Both the position numbers and the translations under genes were made by a program. Positions 50,398 to 58,157 of a stretch of DNA of 64,000 nt are shown here, piece after piece (positions within the stretch are counted from its first letter, which is position 1; every line of letters begins with the position of its first letter). The stretch spans positions 22,004 to 86,003 of the forward strand of contig NZ_JAFKON010000014.1 in the NCBI RefSeq assembly GCF_022803015.1, written 5' to 3'. The notes under the pieces are model-generated. The model was not told where the DNA came from, searched no databases, and worked only from the letters and a program-made list of their open reading frames with translations. The stretch is from Arthrobacter humicola (GTDB lineage Bacteria > Actinomycetota > Actinomycetes > Actinomycetales > Micrococcaceae).

Positions 50398-51897
50398 TCA
50401 GACCTTGTTGGCGGCCTCGGCGTCGGACTCAACCTGGCCGGCACCGAGGTTGGCGCGCAGCTTGGCGCCGAATTCAGCGTCGACGTTGGTCCAGTACGCG
50501 ATGGCGCGTTCCTTGATGCTGGCGTTCTTGACGCCGCTGACGGCGCCGGTGACGGTCTCCAACAGGCGGGCCTTCTCGCCGTCGTTGTACACCTCGCGGT
50601 ACAGCGTGCCGGCCTGGCCGAAGTCGCCGTCCTCGGCATGCAAGGAGTGCGCGGAGAGCGTGAGCTCGCCGTCGTTCTCCCAGCCGCCGCCCGCAACGCC
50701 GGGCTCAACGGCAGCCGGACCGCCCACAGAGTTCGGTGCGTACACCGGAACGGACGGGGCGTTGAAGTGGTAACGCCCGGCGCCGTCCTGGCTGTAGTTA
50801 TTGACCTGGCTCTTGGGCAGGTTCACCGGGAGCTGGGCGTGGTTGGTGCCGACGCGGTAGCGGTGCGCGTCCGCGTAGGAGAAGATGCGGGCCTGCAGCA
50901 TCTTGTCCGGGGAGGCGGCGATTCCCGGCACGAAGTTCGACGGCGCGAAGGTGGCCTGCTCGATCTGCGCGAAGTAGTTCTCCGGGTTCTTGTTCAGCTC
51001 CATGGTGCCGACCTTGACCAGCGGGTAGTCCGCGTGCGGCCACACCTTGGTGAGGTCGAAGGGGTTGAAGCGGTACGTCTTGGCGTCCTCGTACGGCATG
51101 ACCTGGACGTGGAGGTCCCAGGAGGGGAAGTTGCCGGCGGCAATGTTTTCCTGGAGGTCGCGGATGTAGAAGTCGCCGTCGGCGCCGGCAAGGGCCTCGG
51201 CCTCGTCCCCGGTCATGGACTTGACGCCCTGGTTGGACTTGAAGTGGTACTTGACCCAGAACCGCTCGCCCTCGGCGTTGATCCACTGGTAGGTGTGCGA
51301 GCCGTAGCCCTGCATTTCACGCCAGGAGGCCGGCAGGCCGCGGTCACCCATGAGCCAGGTGACCTGGTGGGCGGACTCGGGGGAGAGGGTCCAGAAGTCC
51401 CACTGCATGTCGGCGTCGCGCAGGTGGGTGCCGGGGAGGCGCTTCTGGGAGTGGATGAAGTCCGGGAACTTGATCCCGTCGCGGATGAAGAACACCGGAG
51501 TGTTATTGCCGACGAGGTCGTAGTTGCCCTCGGTGGTGTAGAACTTCACGGCGAAACCGCGGGGGTCGCGCCAGGTGTCGGGGGAGCCTGCCTCGCCGGC
51601 AACGGAGGAGAAGCGGATGAGCATGTCCGTCTCAACGCCGGGCTGGAACAGTGCGGCCTTGGTGTACTTCGAGACGTCCTCTGTGGTCTTGAAGGTACCG
51701 AAGGCGCCGCCGCCCTTGGCGTGCACGACGCGCTCCGGGACGCGCTCGCGGTTGAACTGCGCGAGCTTCTCGATCAGGTAGTGATCGGTCAGGATGATCG
51801 CGCCGTCGGCGCCGACGGACTTGGAGTGGGCGTCGGAAGTGACGGGAGCCCCGGACTGTGTCGTGGACACGGCGGGCGCAGAGATGATCTCAGTCAT
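50398..51897 (-). CDS. katA: Monofunctional heme catalase (clade 3 type)
   Basis: 499-aa catalase degrading hydrogen peroxide in the cytoplasm. The distal His is in ERVVHAKGGGAFG (about 58), Asn in LVGNNTPVFF, and the heme-ligating Tyr in RIFSYADAHRYRVG (about 340). Length and wording match small-subunit clade 3 catalases. ATG at 51897 has AAGGAGA; an in-frame extension upstream overlaps the fur gene and is rejected. It is 22 nt downstream of the Fur-family regulator gene, forming a regulator-catalase operon. Confidence 0.96.
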   Translation of the reverse strand: MTEIISAPAVSTTQSGAPVTSDAHSKSVGADGAIILTDHYLIEKLAQFNRERVPERVVHAKGGGAFGTFKTTEDVSKYTKAALFQPGVETDMLIRFSSVAGEAGSPDTWRDPRGFAVKFYTTEGNYDLVGNNTPVFFIRDGIKFPDFIHSQKRLPGTHLRDADMQWDFWTLSPESAHQVTWLMGDRGLPASWREMQGYGSHTYQWINAEGERFWVKYHFKSNQGVKSMTGDEAEALAGADGDFYIRDLQENIAAGNFPSWDLHVQVMPYEDAKTYRFNPFDLTKVWPHADYPLVKVGTMELNKNPENYFAQIEQATFAPSNFVPGIAASPDKMLQARIFSYADAHRYRVGTNHAQLPVNLPKSQVNNYSQDGAGRYHFNAPSVPVYAPNSVGGPAAVEPGVAGGGWENDGELTLSAHSLHAEDGDFGQAGTLYREVYNDGEKARLLETVTGAVSGVKNASIKERAIAYWTNVDAEFGAKLRANLGAGQVESDAEAANKV

Positions 51898-51919
51898 AGT
51901 TCTCCTTGGGTTGGGTTTC

Positions 51920-52399
51920 TTAGTTTCGTTCGGAGGGAAGCTGTTGGGTGCGCTGGCAGTCCTGGCAGATGCCCTGGTACAGCACATCCGCGATCTGGAT
52001 GGTCATCGGCTTGGCGTCCGCGTTCCAGTGCGGGGTCAGGCAGGGTGCGTGGCCCACGGCGCATTCGACGTCCTCCACCCGGCCGCAGCTGATGCACACG
52101 GCATGGTGGTGGTTGTCCCCGACCCGCGTCTCGTACAGCGCGGGGGAGTGCGGGGGCTCAAAACGGCGCAGCATGTGCAGATCCGTGAGGTCCCCGAGGA
52201 CCACGTAGACAGACTGGGCGGTCAGGTCCGGCAATTCCTGCCGGGCGGCGGCAAGGATTCCCTCTGCCGGCGAATGCGGGTGATGTTCGACGGCGGCCAG
52301 CACGGCCAGGCGCTGCTTGGTCACCCGGCGGCCGTGGGCACGCAGGGCGGCTGCCCATGCGTCGTGGGTACCCGAGGAATCCGTCATACCCCCATTCAA
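51920..52399 (-). CDS. Fur-family peroxide regulator (PerR/FurA/CatR-like)
   Basis: 159-aa Fur-family repressor. Winged helix (GRRVTKQRLAVLAAVEHHPHSPAEGILAAARQELPDLTAQSVYVVLGDLTDLHMLRRF) is followed by the dimerisation domain with the structural zinc site CxxC twice (CISCGRV; GICQDCQ) and the regulatory HHHAVC region. Co-operon with katA indicates a peroxide sensor of the FurA/CatR/PerR type. TTG at 52399 gives the longest frame, while ATG at 52387 is close to a GGGGGT and is equally possible. A palindromic operator overlaps its promoter at 52404-52426. Confidence 0.9.
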   Translation of the reverse strand: MNGGMTDSSGTHDAWAAALRAHGRRVTKQRLAVLAAVEHHPHSPAEGILAAARQELPDLTAQSVYVVLGDLTDLHMLRRFEPPHSPALYETRVGDNHHHAVCISCGRVEDVECAVGHAPCLTPHWNADAKPMTIQIADVLYQGICQDCQRTQQLPSERN

Positions 52400-52403
52400 G
52401 CAC

Positions 52404-52426
52404 TTATTATGACTGCCTCACAATAA
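52404..52426. promoter_or_regulatory. Fur/PerR-type operator overlapping the furA promoter
   Basis: TTATTATGA-CTGCC-TCACAATAA is a 9-5-9 inverted repeat with one mismatch, starting 5 nt upstream of the TTG start. On the reverse strand its CATAAT forms a -10 box. The layout implies autorepression of furA-katA. It is also 64 nt upstream of the divergent MFS gene. Confidence 0.75.
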
Positions 52427-52477
52427 GGCGTGGCTAATATTGTCCGGCCGTGTCACAGGGCAGTCCCGGTTCGCCAC

Positions 52478-52489
52478 TAGAGTTGCCCG
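52478..52489 (+). promoter_or_regulatory. -10 box of a leaderless MFS transcript
   Basis: TAGAGT (52478-52483) plus 6 nt leads directly to GTG at 52490. No good -35 at standard spacing. Confidence 0.45.
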
Positions 52490-53761
52490 GTGGAGAAATT
52501 GCTGGCGGACATCACGCCGTTGCGTGAAAGTCCGGCCTTCCGCCGTCTGTGGCTTGGGTCCGCCGTCTCCGCCCTGGGCAGCCAACTGACCTTGGTGGCC
52601 GTCAGCCTGGAGGTCTACCGGCTGACCCAGGACAGCCTCTACGTGGGCCTGCTGAGCCTCTTCGCCCTCGTGCCGCTGGTCTTTGGCGGCCTCCTGGGCG
52701 GCTCGATCGCCGACGCCCATGACCGCCGCACCGTGGCCCTGCTGGCCTCGTCCGTCCTCTGGCTGACCACCGCCGCGCTGGCCCTCCAGGCGTGGCTGGA
52801 AGTGGGCAACGTGTGGCTGCTCTATGCGCTCGTGGCGGTGCAGAGCGGTGCCCAGGCCATCAACCAGCCGGCACGCAGCGCCATCATCCCGGTGCTGGTG
52901 CGCAAGGAGTTGCTGCCGGCCGCAAATGCCCTGAGCATGATGATTTTCGGGCTGACCATGACCGCCGGCCCGCTGCTGGCCGGCGTGCTCGTGGCATGGG
53001 TGGGGTTCGGCTGGACGTACACGATCGACGTCATCAGCTTTGCGTTTGCGTTCTGGGCCCTCCTGAAACTGCCTTCCATGCCGCCGGGCGAGCACGCCAG
53101 GCCGGCCGGGCTGCGTTCCGTGGTGGAGGGGTTCCGTTTCCTTGGCACCCGGCCCAACCTCCGCATGACGTTCGTGATCGATCTCGTGGCCATGATCTTT
53201 GCCCAGCCCCGGGCGCTCCTGCCGGCCGTCGGGGCGTTGATGATCGGTGGCGGTGAGGCCACGGTGGGGATCCTGTTGGCCTCGATGGCCGTGGGGGCGT
53301 TCCTGGCCGGCCTGTTCTCGGGGCCGCTGGGCGGCGTCCGCCGGCAGGGGGCCGCGGTGGTGTGGTCCGTGATGGGCTGGGGCGGCTCCGTGGCTGCCTT
53401 CGGCCTGGTGGTGGTCCTGGCCGGTCATTCCGGCGACGATGGCGTGGGCATGTGGCTGCTGCCCGCCGCCCTGTGCTGCGCGCTGGCCGGCATCGCGGAT
53501 TCCGTGAGCGCAGTCTTCCGGACCACCATCCTGCAGGCCTCCACCCCCGACCATCTGCGCGGGCGTCTGCAGGGCGTCTTTGTGGTGGTCGTCGCCGGCG
53601 GACCCCGGATCGGGGACATGCTGGCGGGCGGCGCGACTAAACTTTTGAACGAGGGGTGGGTCCTGCTGCTCGGCGGCATGTTGTGCATCGCTGTGGCTTG
53701 GATATTGGCCCGCCAGCAGAGTGGATTCCTGCGCTACGACGCGCGGAACCCGGTGCCATAG
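52490..53761 (+). CDS. MFS exporter (EntS/TetA(P)-like)
   Basis: 423-aa major facilitator with about 12 membrane segments. The start SPAFRRLWLGSAVSALGSQLTLVAVSLEVYRLTQDS and the loop GGSIADAHDRRTVAL resemble the EntS/multidrug exporter group. It is divergent from the Fur-family gene with the operator between them, so peroxide or metal control is possible, but no siderophore genes are present. GTG start appears leaderless. Confidence 0.85.
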   Translation: MEKLLADITPLRESPAFRRLWLGSAVSALGSQLTLVAVSLEVYRLTQDSLYVGLLSLFALVPLVFGGLLGGSIADAHDRRTVALLASSVLWLTTAALALQAWLEVGNVWLLYALVAVQSGAQAINQPARSAIIPVLVRKELLPAANALSMMIFGLTMTAGPLLAGVLVAWVGFGWTYTIDVISFAFAFWALLKLPSMPPGEHARPAGLRSVVEGFRFLGTRPNLRMTFVIDLVAMIFAQPRALLPAVGALMIGGGEATVGILLASMAVGAFLAGLFSGPLGGVRRQGAAVVWSVMGWGGSVAAFGLVVVLAGHSGDDGVGMWLLPAALCCALAGIADSVSAVFRTTILQASTPDHLRGRLQGVFVVVVAGGPRIGDMLAGGATKLLNEGWVLLLGGMLCIAVAWILARQQSGFLRYDARNPVP

Positions 53762-53831
53762 CGGTTCGTTTTCCTTGGTAGGTCAGTGAATTACAGGGCA
53801 TCAGCTTGCAGTACACGTATCAGGAGGACCA

Positions 53832-54701
53832 GTGCACAAGCATCACAACGGACTGAAGACCGCGGCGCTGTTCGGAGTGCTGTGGGCGGTCCTGCTGGGC
53901 CTGGGGGCGTTCATCGCCGCGGGGACCCGCAGTGCGGCGCCGATCTGGATCATGGCCCTGATCGGGGTCGGCACCACGGCCTACGGGTACTGGAACAGCG
54001 ACAAGCTCGCCATCCGTGCCATGCAGGCCTATCCCGTCACGGAGGCCGAGGCGCCCCAGCTGTACCAGATCGTCCGGGAGCTGTCCGGCCGGGCCAACCA
54101 GCCGATGCCGCGCATCTACGTCTCGCCCACCATGGCGCCAAATGCCTTCGCCACCGGCCGGAACCCGCAGAACGCGGCAGTGTGCTGCACCGAGGGCATC
54201 ATGCGGATGCTGGACGCCCGCGAACTGCGCGGCGTCCTGGGGCATGAACTGATGCACGTCTACAACCGGGACATCCTGACGGCGTCGGTGGCCGCCGCCG
54301 TCGCCGGCGTCATCACTTCGGTGGCGCAGATGATGTTGCTGTTCGGCGGCGGGGACCGCCGCAATGCGAACCCGTTCGCGGCGATCGCCATGGCCCTGCT
54401 TGCCCCGTTCGCCGCATCCCTGATCCAGATGGCCATCTCCCGTACACGGGAGTACGACGCCGACGAGGACGGCTCGTCGCTGACCGGAGATCCGCTGGCG
54501 CTCGCCTCCGCCCTGCGCAAGATCGAGCAGGGCGTGCAGCTGGCGCCGTTGCCGCAGGACCAGCGGCTGGTCAACGCCTCGCACATGATGATCGCCAACC
54601 CGTTCAAAGGCGGAGGCGTGGCCAAGATGTTCTCCACCCACCCGCCGATGGCCGAGCGGATCGGCCGGCTGGAGCGGATGGCCGGGCGGCCGCTCAGCTG
54701 A
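53832..54701 (+). CDS. htpX: HtpX-type membrane zinc metalloprotease
   Basis: 289-aa M48 protease of the cytoplasmic membrane involved in membrane-protein quality control. Two N-terminal membrane segments (about 11-32 and 37-52), zinc site HELMH (about 137-141), a further hydrophobic pair (about 155-205), the third ligand in REYDADEDG (about 212-220), and FSTHPPMAERIGRLERM at the end. GTG start after AGGAGG. A perfect bidirectional terminator follows. Confidence 0.95.
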   Translation: MHKHHNGLKTAALFGVLWAVLLGLGAFIAAGTRSAAPIWIMALIGVGTTAYGYWNSDKLAIRAMQAYPVTEAEAPQLYQIVRELSGRANQPMPRIYVSPTMAPNAFATGRNPQNAAVCCTEGIMRMLDARELRGVLGHELMHVYNRDILTASVAAAVAGVITSVAQMMLLFGGGDRRNANPFAAIAMALLAPFAASLIQMAISRTREYDADEDGSSLTGDPLALASALRKIEQGVQLAPLPQDQRLVNASHMMIANPFKGGGVAKMFSTHPPMAERIGRLERMAGRPLS

Positions 54702-54746
54702 AGCAGGCTGCGGGTCTGGCGACGCGCGAGTAGTTCCGCGACACGC

Positions 54747-54790
54747 AAAAGGGCTGGCGACACCGGTATTCCGGTGTCGCCAGCCCTTTT
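54747..54790. terminator. Bidirectional intrinsic terminator (htpX / yajQ)
   Basis: A perfect 20-bp stem (54747-54766 with 54771-54790) with a TATT loop. AAAA/TTTT at the ends gives a U tract on both strands. It lies between the convergent htpX and YajQ genes. Confidence 0.93.
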
Positions 54791-54826
54791 ACACGTCGTG
54801 CGGAAATTTGCGCCGCGGACGGGCAG

Positions 54827-55318
54827 CTAGCTGCGGAAGTTCACGAACTGCAGGTCGGCCTCGTCGAAGCCCTTCAGCAGGTTCATGGTCTCCTGGAGAT
54901 CATCGCGGGACTTCGAGGTCACCCGGAGCTCGTCGCCCTGGATCTGTGACTTGACGGACTTGGGGGCCTCGTCCCGGATCAGCTTGTTGATCTTCTTGGC
55001 GAGGTCCTGGGCGATGCCCTCCTTGATGGAGGCCTCGAGCCGGAATTCCTTGCCGGAGGCGTAGGGCTCGCCGGTGTCGAGGGACTTCAGCGAAATGCCG
55101 CGGCGGATGAGCTTGGACTGCAGCACATCGAGCACCGCGAGCACCCGCTCCTCGGAGTTGGCCTTCATCAGGATCTTCTCGCCGCTGAAATCGACCTCGG
55201 CGCCGACGCCCTTGAAGTCGTAGCGCTGGGCAATTTCCTTCTGCGCCTGGTTCAGCGCGTTGGCGACTTCCTGCTTGTCTACCTTGCTGACGACGTCGAA
55301 CGTGGATTCGCCTGCCAT
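54827..55318 (-). CDS. YajQ-family nucleotide-binding protein
   Basis: 163-aa YajQ protein; relatives in proteobacteria bind cyclic di-GMP or act as regulators. The fold is two ferredoxin-like domains: STFDVVSKVDKQEVANALNQAQKEIAQRYDFKG at the start and VKSQIQGDELRVTSKSRDDLQETMNLLKG near the end. AGGAGG precedes the ATG. The GGDEF-EAL protein at 38833-40365 is the only c-di-GMP enzyme in the window. Confidence 0.93.
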   Translation of the reverse strand: MAGESTFDVVSKVDKQEVANALNQAQKEIAQRYDFKGVGAEVDFSGEKILMKANSEERVLAVLDVLQSKLIRRGISLKSLDTGEPYASGKEFRLEASIKEGIAQDLAKKINKLIRDEAPKSVKSQIQGDELRVTSKSRDDLQETMNLLKGFDEADLQFVNFRS

Positions 55319-55514
55319 GACTTTCCTCCTGATGGTTGCCGGGTGCCTGCGTGAGGCCGGGTTGTCTGCATTCCAGACTAGTACGGATGCCCCCGATGTG
55401 GCGGCCGGCCTTGCGTCCCGGGTTTCACAGTCCGCTCATAGCTCAATCACGCCGGGAACGAAGCCGGGCTGGCCAGAGTTGCAAGAGTTGGAACCGCTGC
55501 TGAAAGGCAAGAAC

Positions 55515-55769
55515 ATGCACCAAAAGGCCGTCCGCTACGTCAACCGCACCACCGCCGCTGCTGCCAGCACCCTGGCCGCGACGGCGAGCTCCGTAGCCGC
55601 CGCCGCGCTGGCGGCGTCCATCATCCTGAGCCCGGCCGCCGACGCATCAGTCCGCATGGACGGGGTCCACACGGACCTGGCCCGTGCCGTCGAGCTGAAC
55701 CAGGTCACCGCCGAGCAGGCGGCACGATTCGAGGCAAGGCTGGCGGGGCGGATCCTCGGCGAGGCCTGA
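55515..55769 (+). CDS. Small exported protein of unknown function
   Basis: 84-aa protein. A basic start (HQKAVRYVNR) and a long Ala/Ser-rich hydrophobic segment (about 12-40, ending SPAADA) look like a signal peptide with cleavage after ADA. About 40 mature residues remain, mainly helical (VELNQVTAEQAARFEARLAGRIL). AAAGG precedes the ATG at 55515; longer in-frame upstream starts overlap the YajQ promoter. No family recognised. Confidence 0.55.
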   Translation: MHQKAVRYVNRTTAAAASTLAATASSVAAAALAASIILSPAADASVRMDGVHTDLARAVELNQVTAEQAARFEARLAGRILGEA

Positions 55770-55930
55770 AATTCCGCGGATTCTGGCCCTATTTTGATCT
55801 GCTGAGGCGCCGATTCGATTCTTCGGCGGAAGTTCTGTAAAGTTGTCTTGCCCGCGGGTGCTGGAAGCGGAACGAACTGGAAACAGGCGTTCCGGGACTG
55901 GAAACCGCGAGTGATCTTCTTTTGAAGTTC

Positions 55931-56012
55931 GGCAGATTACCCGAGCGGCCAAAGGGGGCTGACTGTAAATCAGCTGGCAACGCCTACGGGGGTTCGAATC
56001 CCTCATCTGCCA
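55931..56012 (+). tRNA. tRNA-Tyr (GTA)
   Basis: Class II tRNA of 82 nt with a long variable arm. The acceptor stem GGCAGAT/ATCTGCC (55931-55937/56005-56011), anticodon stem GCTGA/TCAGC with loop CTGTAAA (anticodon GTA at 55965-55967), and T arm GGTTCGAATC are all present. CCA is not encoded. A terminator follows. Confidence 0.97.
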
Positions 56013-56022
56013 CCCTTGGAGA

Positions 56023-56057
56023 AGCCTCCGGAACCACTAGGTTCCGGAGGCTTTTTC
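56023..56057 (+). terminator. Intrinsic terminator of tRNA-Tyr
   Basis: AGCCTCCGGAACC (56023-56035) pairs perfectly with GGTTCCGGAGGCT (56040-56052), with ACTA in the loop and a TTTTT run. Confidence 0.95.
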
Positions 56058-56116
56058 TTTGTCCACGGCCCAACGGCCCGTCTCCACAGTGCAAAGGCCT
56101 GTCTCAGAGGCCCGGC

Positions 56117-56695
56117 TCAGTCGGCCTGGGGATTCGGAATGGTTACCGTGGTGCCGGCGGGCGGAATCCATTCGCCTCCGGTCAACAGGTTCAGGTTGGC
56201 TATCCGCAAGGCATAGAGCGGGACGCCGTAGCGGCTCGCGATGCCCGAGGGAGTGTCTCCGGCGCCCACCCTGTACAGGAGCCGTCCCTGCCCGTCCTGC
56301 CCGGTCACGCTGCCGCCGGCCCCTAGCTGGGGCACGTCCACGCCCCTGAGGTCGATAATCTCTCCTGCGGCAACGGACTCCGCTTCGTTGAAGCTCCTGA
56401 GGATCTCCGGAGTCATCCGGAAGTGGGCGGCGATGCCCTCCCAGGTGTCGCCGTCGACGGCCGCGTAGCGCATCGGCAGGAGGAACCCGTTCACTTCGGT
56501 CGTCCCCCGCAGGCTTCCGGCCGCCGGGGACGTTGCGGGGGCGGACGCCGCAGGCCGGCCCGCCGGAACTCCGCCCGGGGCCTCTGCGCCGGAAGAACAG
56601 GCTGCCAACAGAATGGCGAGAGCCGCCGCGAGAACCGCGGCCAGGAGAACGGCGGCGGCGGGCCGGACCCGATGTGCACCGGAATCGAGATTCAC
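56117..56695 (-). CDS. LysM-domain lipoprotein
   Basis: 192-aa predicted lipoprotein. The signal (VRPAAAVLLAAVLAAALAILLAAC) ends in a lipobox with Cys at about residue 32. An Ala/Pro/Ser linker leads to two LysM-like peptidoglycan-binding regions: YAAVDGDTWEGIAAHFRMTPEILRSFNEA (about 77-105) and YRVGAGDTPSGIASRYGVPLYALRIAN (about 140-166). GTG at 56695 with AGGA 8 nt upstream is the best start; an open frame extends to 56854 without signal-peptide character. A cell-wall attachment role is likely. Confidence 0.82.
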   Translation of the reverse strand: MNLDSGAHRVRPAAAVLLAAVLAAALAILLAACSSGAEAPGGVPAGRPAASAPATSPAAGSLRGTTEVNGFLLPMRYAAVDGDTWEGIAAHFRMTPEILRSFNEAESVAAGEIIDLRGVDVPQLGAGGSVTGQDGQGRLLYRVGAGDTPSGIASRYGVPLYALRIANLNLLTGGEWIPPAGTTVTIPNPQAD

Positions 56696-56815
56696 CCTGT
56701 GTGTCCTGTCGATCGGGGCCTCCCCCCGAGGCCCGCTGCCGCCAATTATTCCATACGTTTTATGAAACCCGCTGTTCCGCCAGACTGTCCTGTCAGGCAG
56801 CGCCCCCGCATTCGG

Positions 56816-56828
56816 TATAGTGCCGGTC
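56816..56828 (+). promoter_or_regulatory. -10 box of a leaderless DinB-family transcript
   Basis: TATAGT (56816-56821), a near-consensus -10, plus 7 nt leads to ATG at 56829. No ribosome site. Confidence 0.5.
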
Positions 56829-57422
56829 ATGGACGACAAAGCAATCTTGCACACTTACCTGCGCACGCGGCGACAAGACCTCCTAGGGAAGCTCGAAGGC
56901 CTCGGCGAGTACGATGTGCGCCGGCCCCTCACGCCCACGGGAACCAGCCTGCTGGGATTGGTCAAGCACGTGGCCAGCGTCGAACTCGGCTACTTTGGCG
57001 AGGTCTTCGGCCGTCCCAGCGAGCTGAAGCTGCCGTGGTTTGCCGACGACGCGGAGCCGGACGCGGACATGTGGGCAGCCCCCGGCGAGACGCGCGAGCA
57101 GATCACTGAGCTGCACCGGCTCTCGGCGGCCCACAGCGACGCCACCATCGATGAACTCCCGCTCGACGCGCCCGGTGTGGTGCCCTGGTGGCCGGACGAG
57201 CGCAAGCACGTGACCCTGCAGCAGATCCTCGTGCACATGTGCGTGGAGACCGCCCACCACCTCGGGCACGCCGACATCCTGCGCGAACTGATCGACGGCG
57301 GCGCGGGCCAGCGTCCCGGGGACCCGAACCTTTCGCCGCGCACCGCCGAGGAATGGGCCGTGCACCGGGCCCGCATCGAGGCGGCCGCCGTCGCTGCCGA
57401 AGCAGGGGCGGCAGGCCGTTAG
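56829..57422 (+). CDS. DinB-superfamily (DUF664) protein
   Basis: 197-aa four-helix-bundle protein of the DinB/DUF664 group, possibly a mycothiol- or bacillithiol-dependent transferase relative. The metal-binding His triad fits: LLGLVKHVASVELGYFGEVFG (His about 42), and LVHMCVETAHHLGHADILREL (His about 137 and 142). The N-terminus begins at the predicted leaderless ATG. Function unproven. Confidence 0.85.
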   Translation: MDDKAILHTYLRTRRQDLLGKLEGLGEYDVRRPLTPTGTSLLGLVKHVASVELGYFGEVFGRPSELKLPWFADDAEPDADMWAAPGETREQITELHRLSAAHSDATIDELPLDAPGVVPWWPDERKHVTLQQILVHMCVETAHHLGHADILRELIDGGAGQRPGDPNLSPRTAEEWAVHRARIEAAAVAAEAGAAGR

Positions 57423-57548
57423 TACGGGGGCGGGTACAGGCCGCTAGTGGACAGCCAGTGGCAGCCAACAGCATCCGGCGGCCTCTGCCGGCCGCTTTGC
57501 CGGCGTCGCCCGCATGGAGCGGATGATCACGGCGCTGGCCGCGGACAG

Positions 57549-58040
57549 CTAACCGTCCGCCGGGTCCGGGCCGCCGGGTTGTCCTTCCCGCAACTGGCCT
57601 TCCCGCAACTGGCCTTCCAGCAGCTGGTCCGTGGCGGGATCGGGCAGGCCATCGAAATAGCGGTCCAGGACGACGCGGAACACGGTGTCGCCGGGGGCGG
57701 CCCGCTGGAACAGCGTCATGGAGGAGTGCAGCTTCCGGGTGTCGATGCCGCCGAAAATTTGCACCGCGGACCGCCCCTGAAGTTCGGCCACTGCGGCGGC
57801 GGCCTCCCGCAGCCGCGGGCCAAGGACGCCATGCCGGCAGTATGCCCGGGCCTCGGCCAGGGAGGAGATGGCGTACTTCCGGGCGGTTTCGCTGCGGCCC
57901 AGGCCTGCGAGCTGGGGGAAAACGAACCACATCCAGTGACTCCTCTTCATGCCTGACCGCAACTCCGCCAGGGCGTGCCCGTAGGTTCCGCCGGCGTCCT
58001 GGGCCGCCACGAACCGTTCAAGATCGTAAGGGTCTTCCAT
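57549..58040 (-). CDS. DUF1810 family protein
   Basis: 163-aa DUF1810 protein: LERFVAAQ at the start, ELRSGMKRSHWMWFVFPQLAGLGRSETARKYAISSLAEARAY, LGPRLREAA and FGGIDTRKLHSSMTLF are all family blocks. It is cytoplasmic with calpastatin-like annotation in databases but unknown function. The C-terminus carries an unusual three-copy LREGQ-type repeat followed by PGGPDPADG. Confidence 0.9.
   Translation of the reverse strand: MEDPYDLERFVAAQDAGGTYGHALAELRSGMKRSHWMWFVFPQLAGLGRSETARKYAISSLAEARAYCRHGVLGPRLREAAAAVAELQGRSAVQIFGGIDTRKLHSSMTLFQRAAPGDTVFRVVLDRYFDGLPDPATDQLLEGQLREGQLREGQPGGPDPADG
57583..57627 (-). repeat. 15-nt tandem repeat, three copies, at the DUF1810 C-terminus
   Basis: CCTTCCCGCAACTGG at 57583 and 57598 (identical) and CCTTCCAGCAGCTGG at 57613 encode repeated EGQLR units. 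Copy-number change keeps the frame. Confidence 0.95.
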
Positions 58041-58144
58041 GCCCGCTAGGCTACGGCCCCCCGGTGCCGGAGTGATAGCACGGCGACAGGCCGCCCGCGG
58101 GCGAAGGGGTCATTCGGCCGGGGCTGGATTGCCGGTCCCGGGCG

Positions 58145-58157
58145 TATCGTGTCCCCC
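58145..58157 (+). promoter_or_regulatory. -10 box of a leaderless ABC exporter transcript
   Basis: TATCGT (58145-58150) and 7 nt precede ATG at 58158. The hexamer is the same as that of promoter C, but no repeat elements lie upstream. Confidence 0.45.

Noticed and set aside
49978..52092. A 704-codon plus-strand frame opposite catalase and the Fur gene
   Set aside because: The catalase and Fur motifs are all on the minus strand; this frame is their shadow.
55931..56012. tRNA-Tyr as an integration site
   Set aside because: No integrase and no repeat of the tRNA 3' end were seen nearby.
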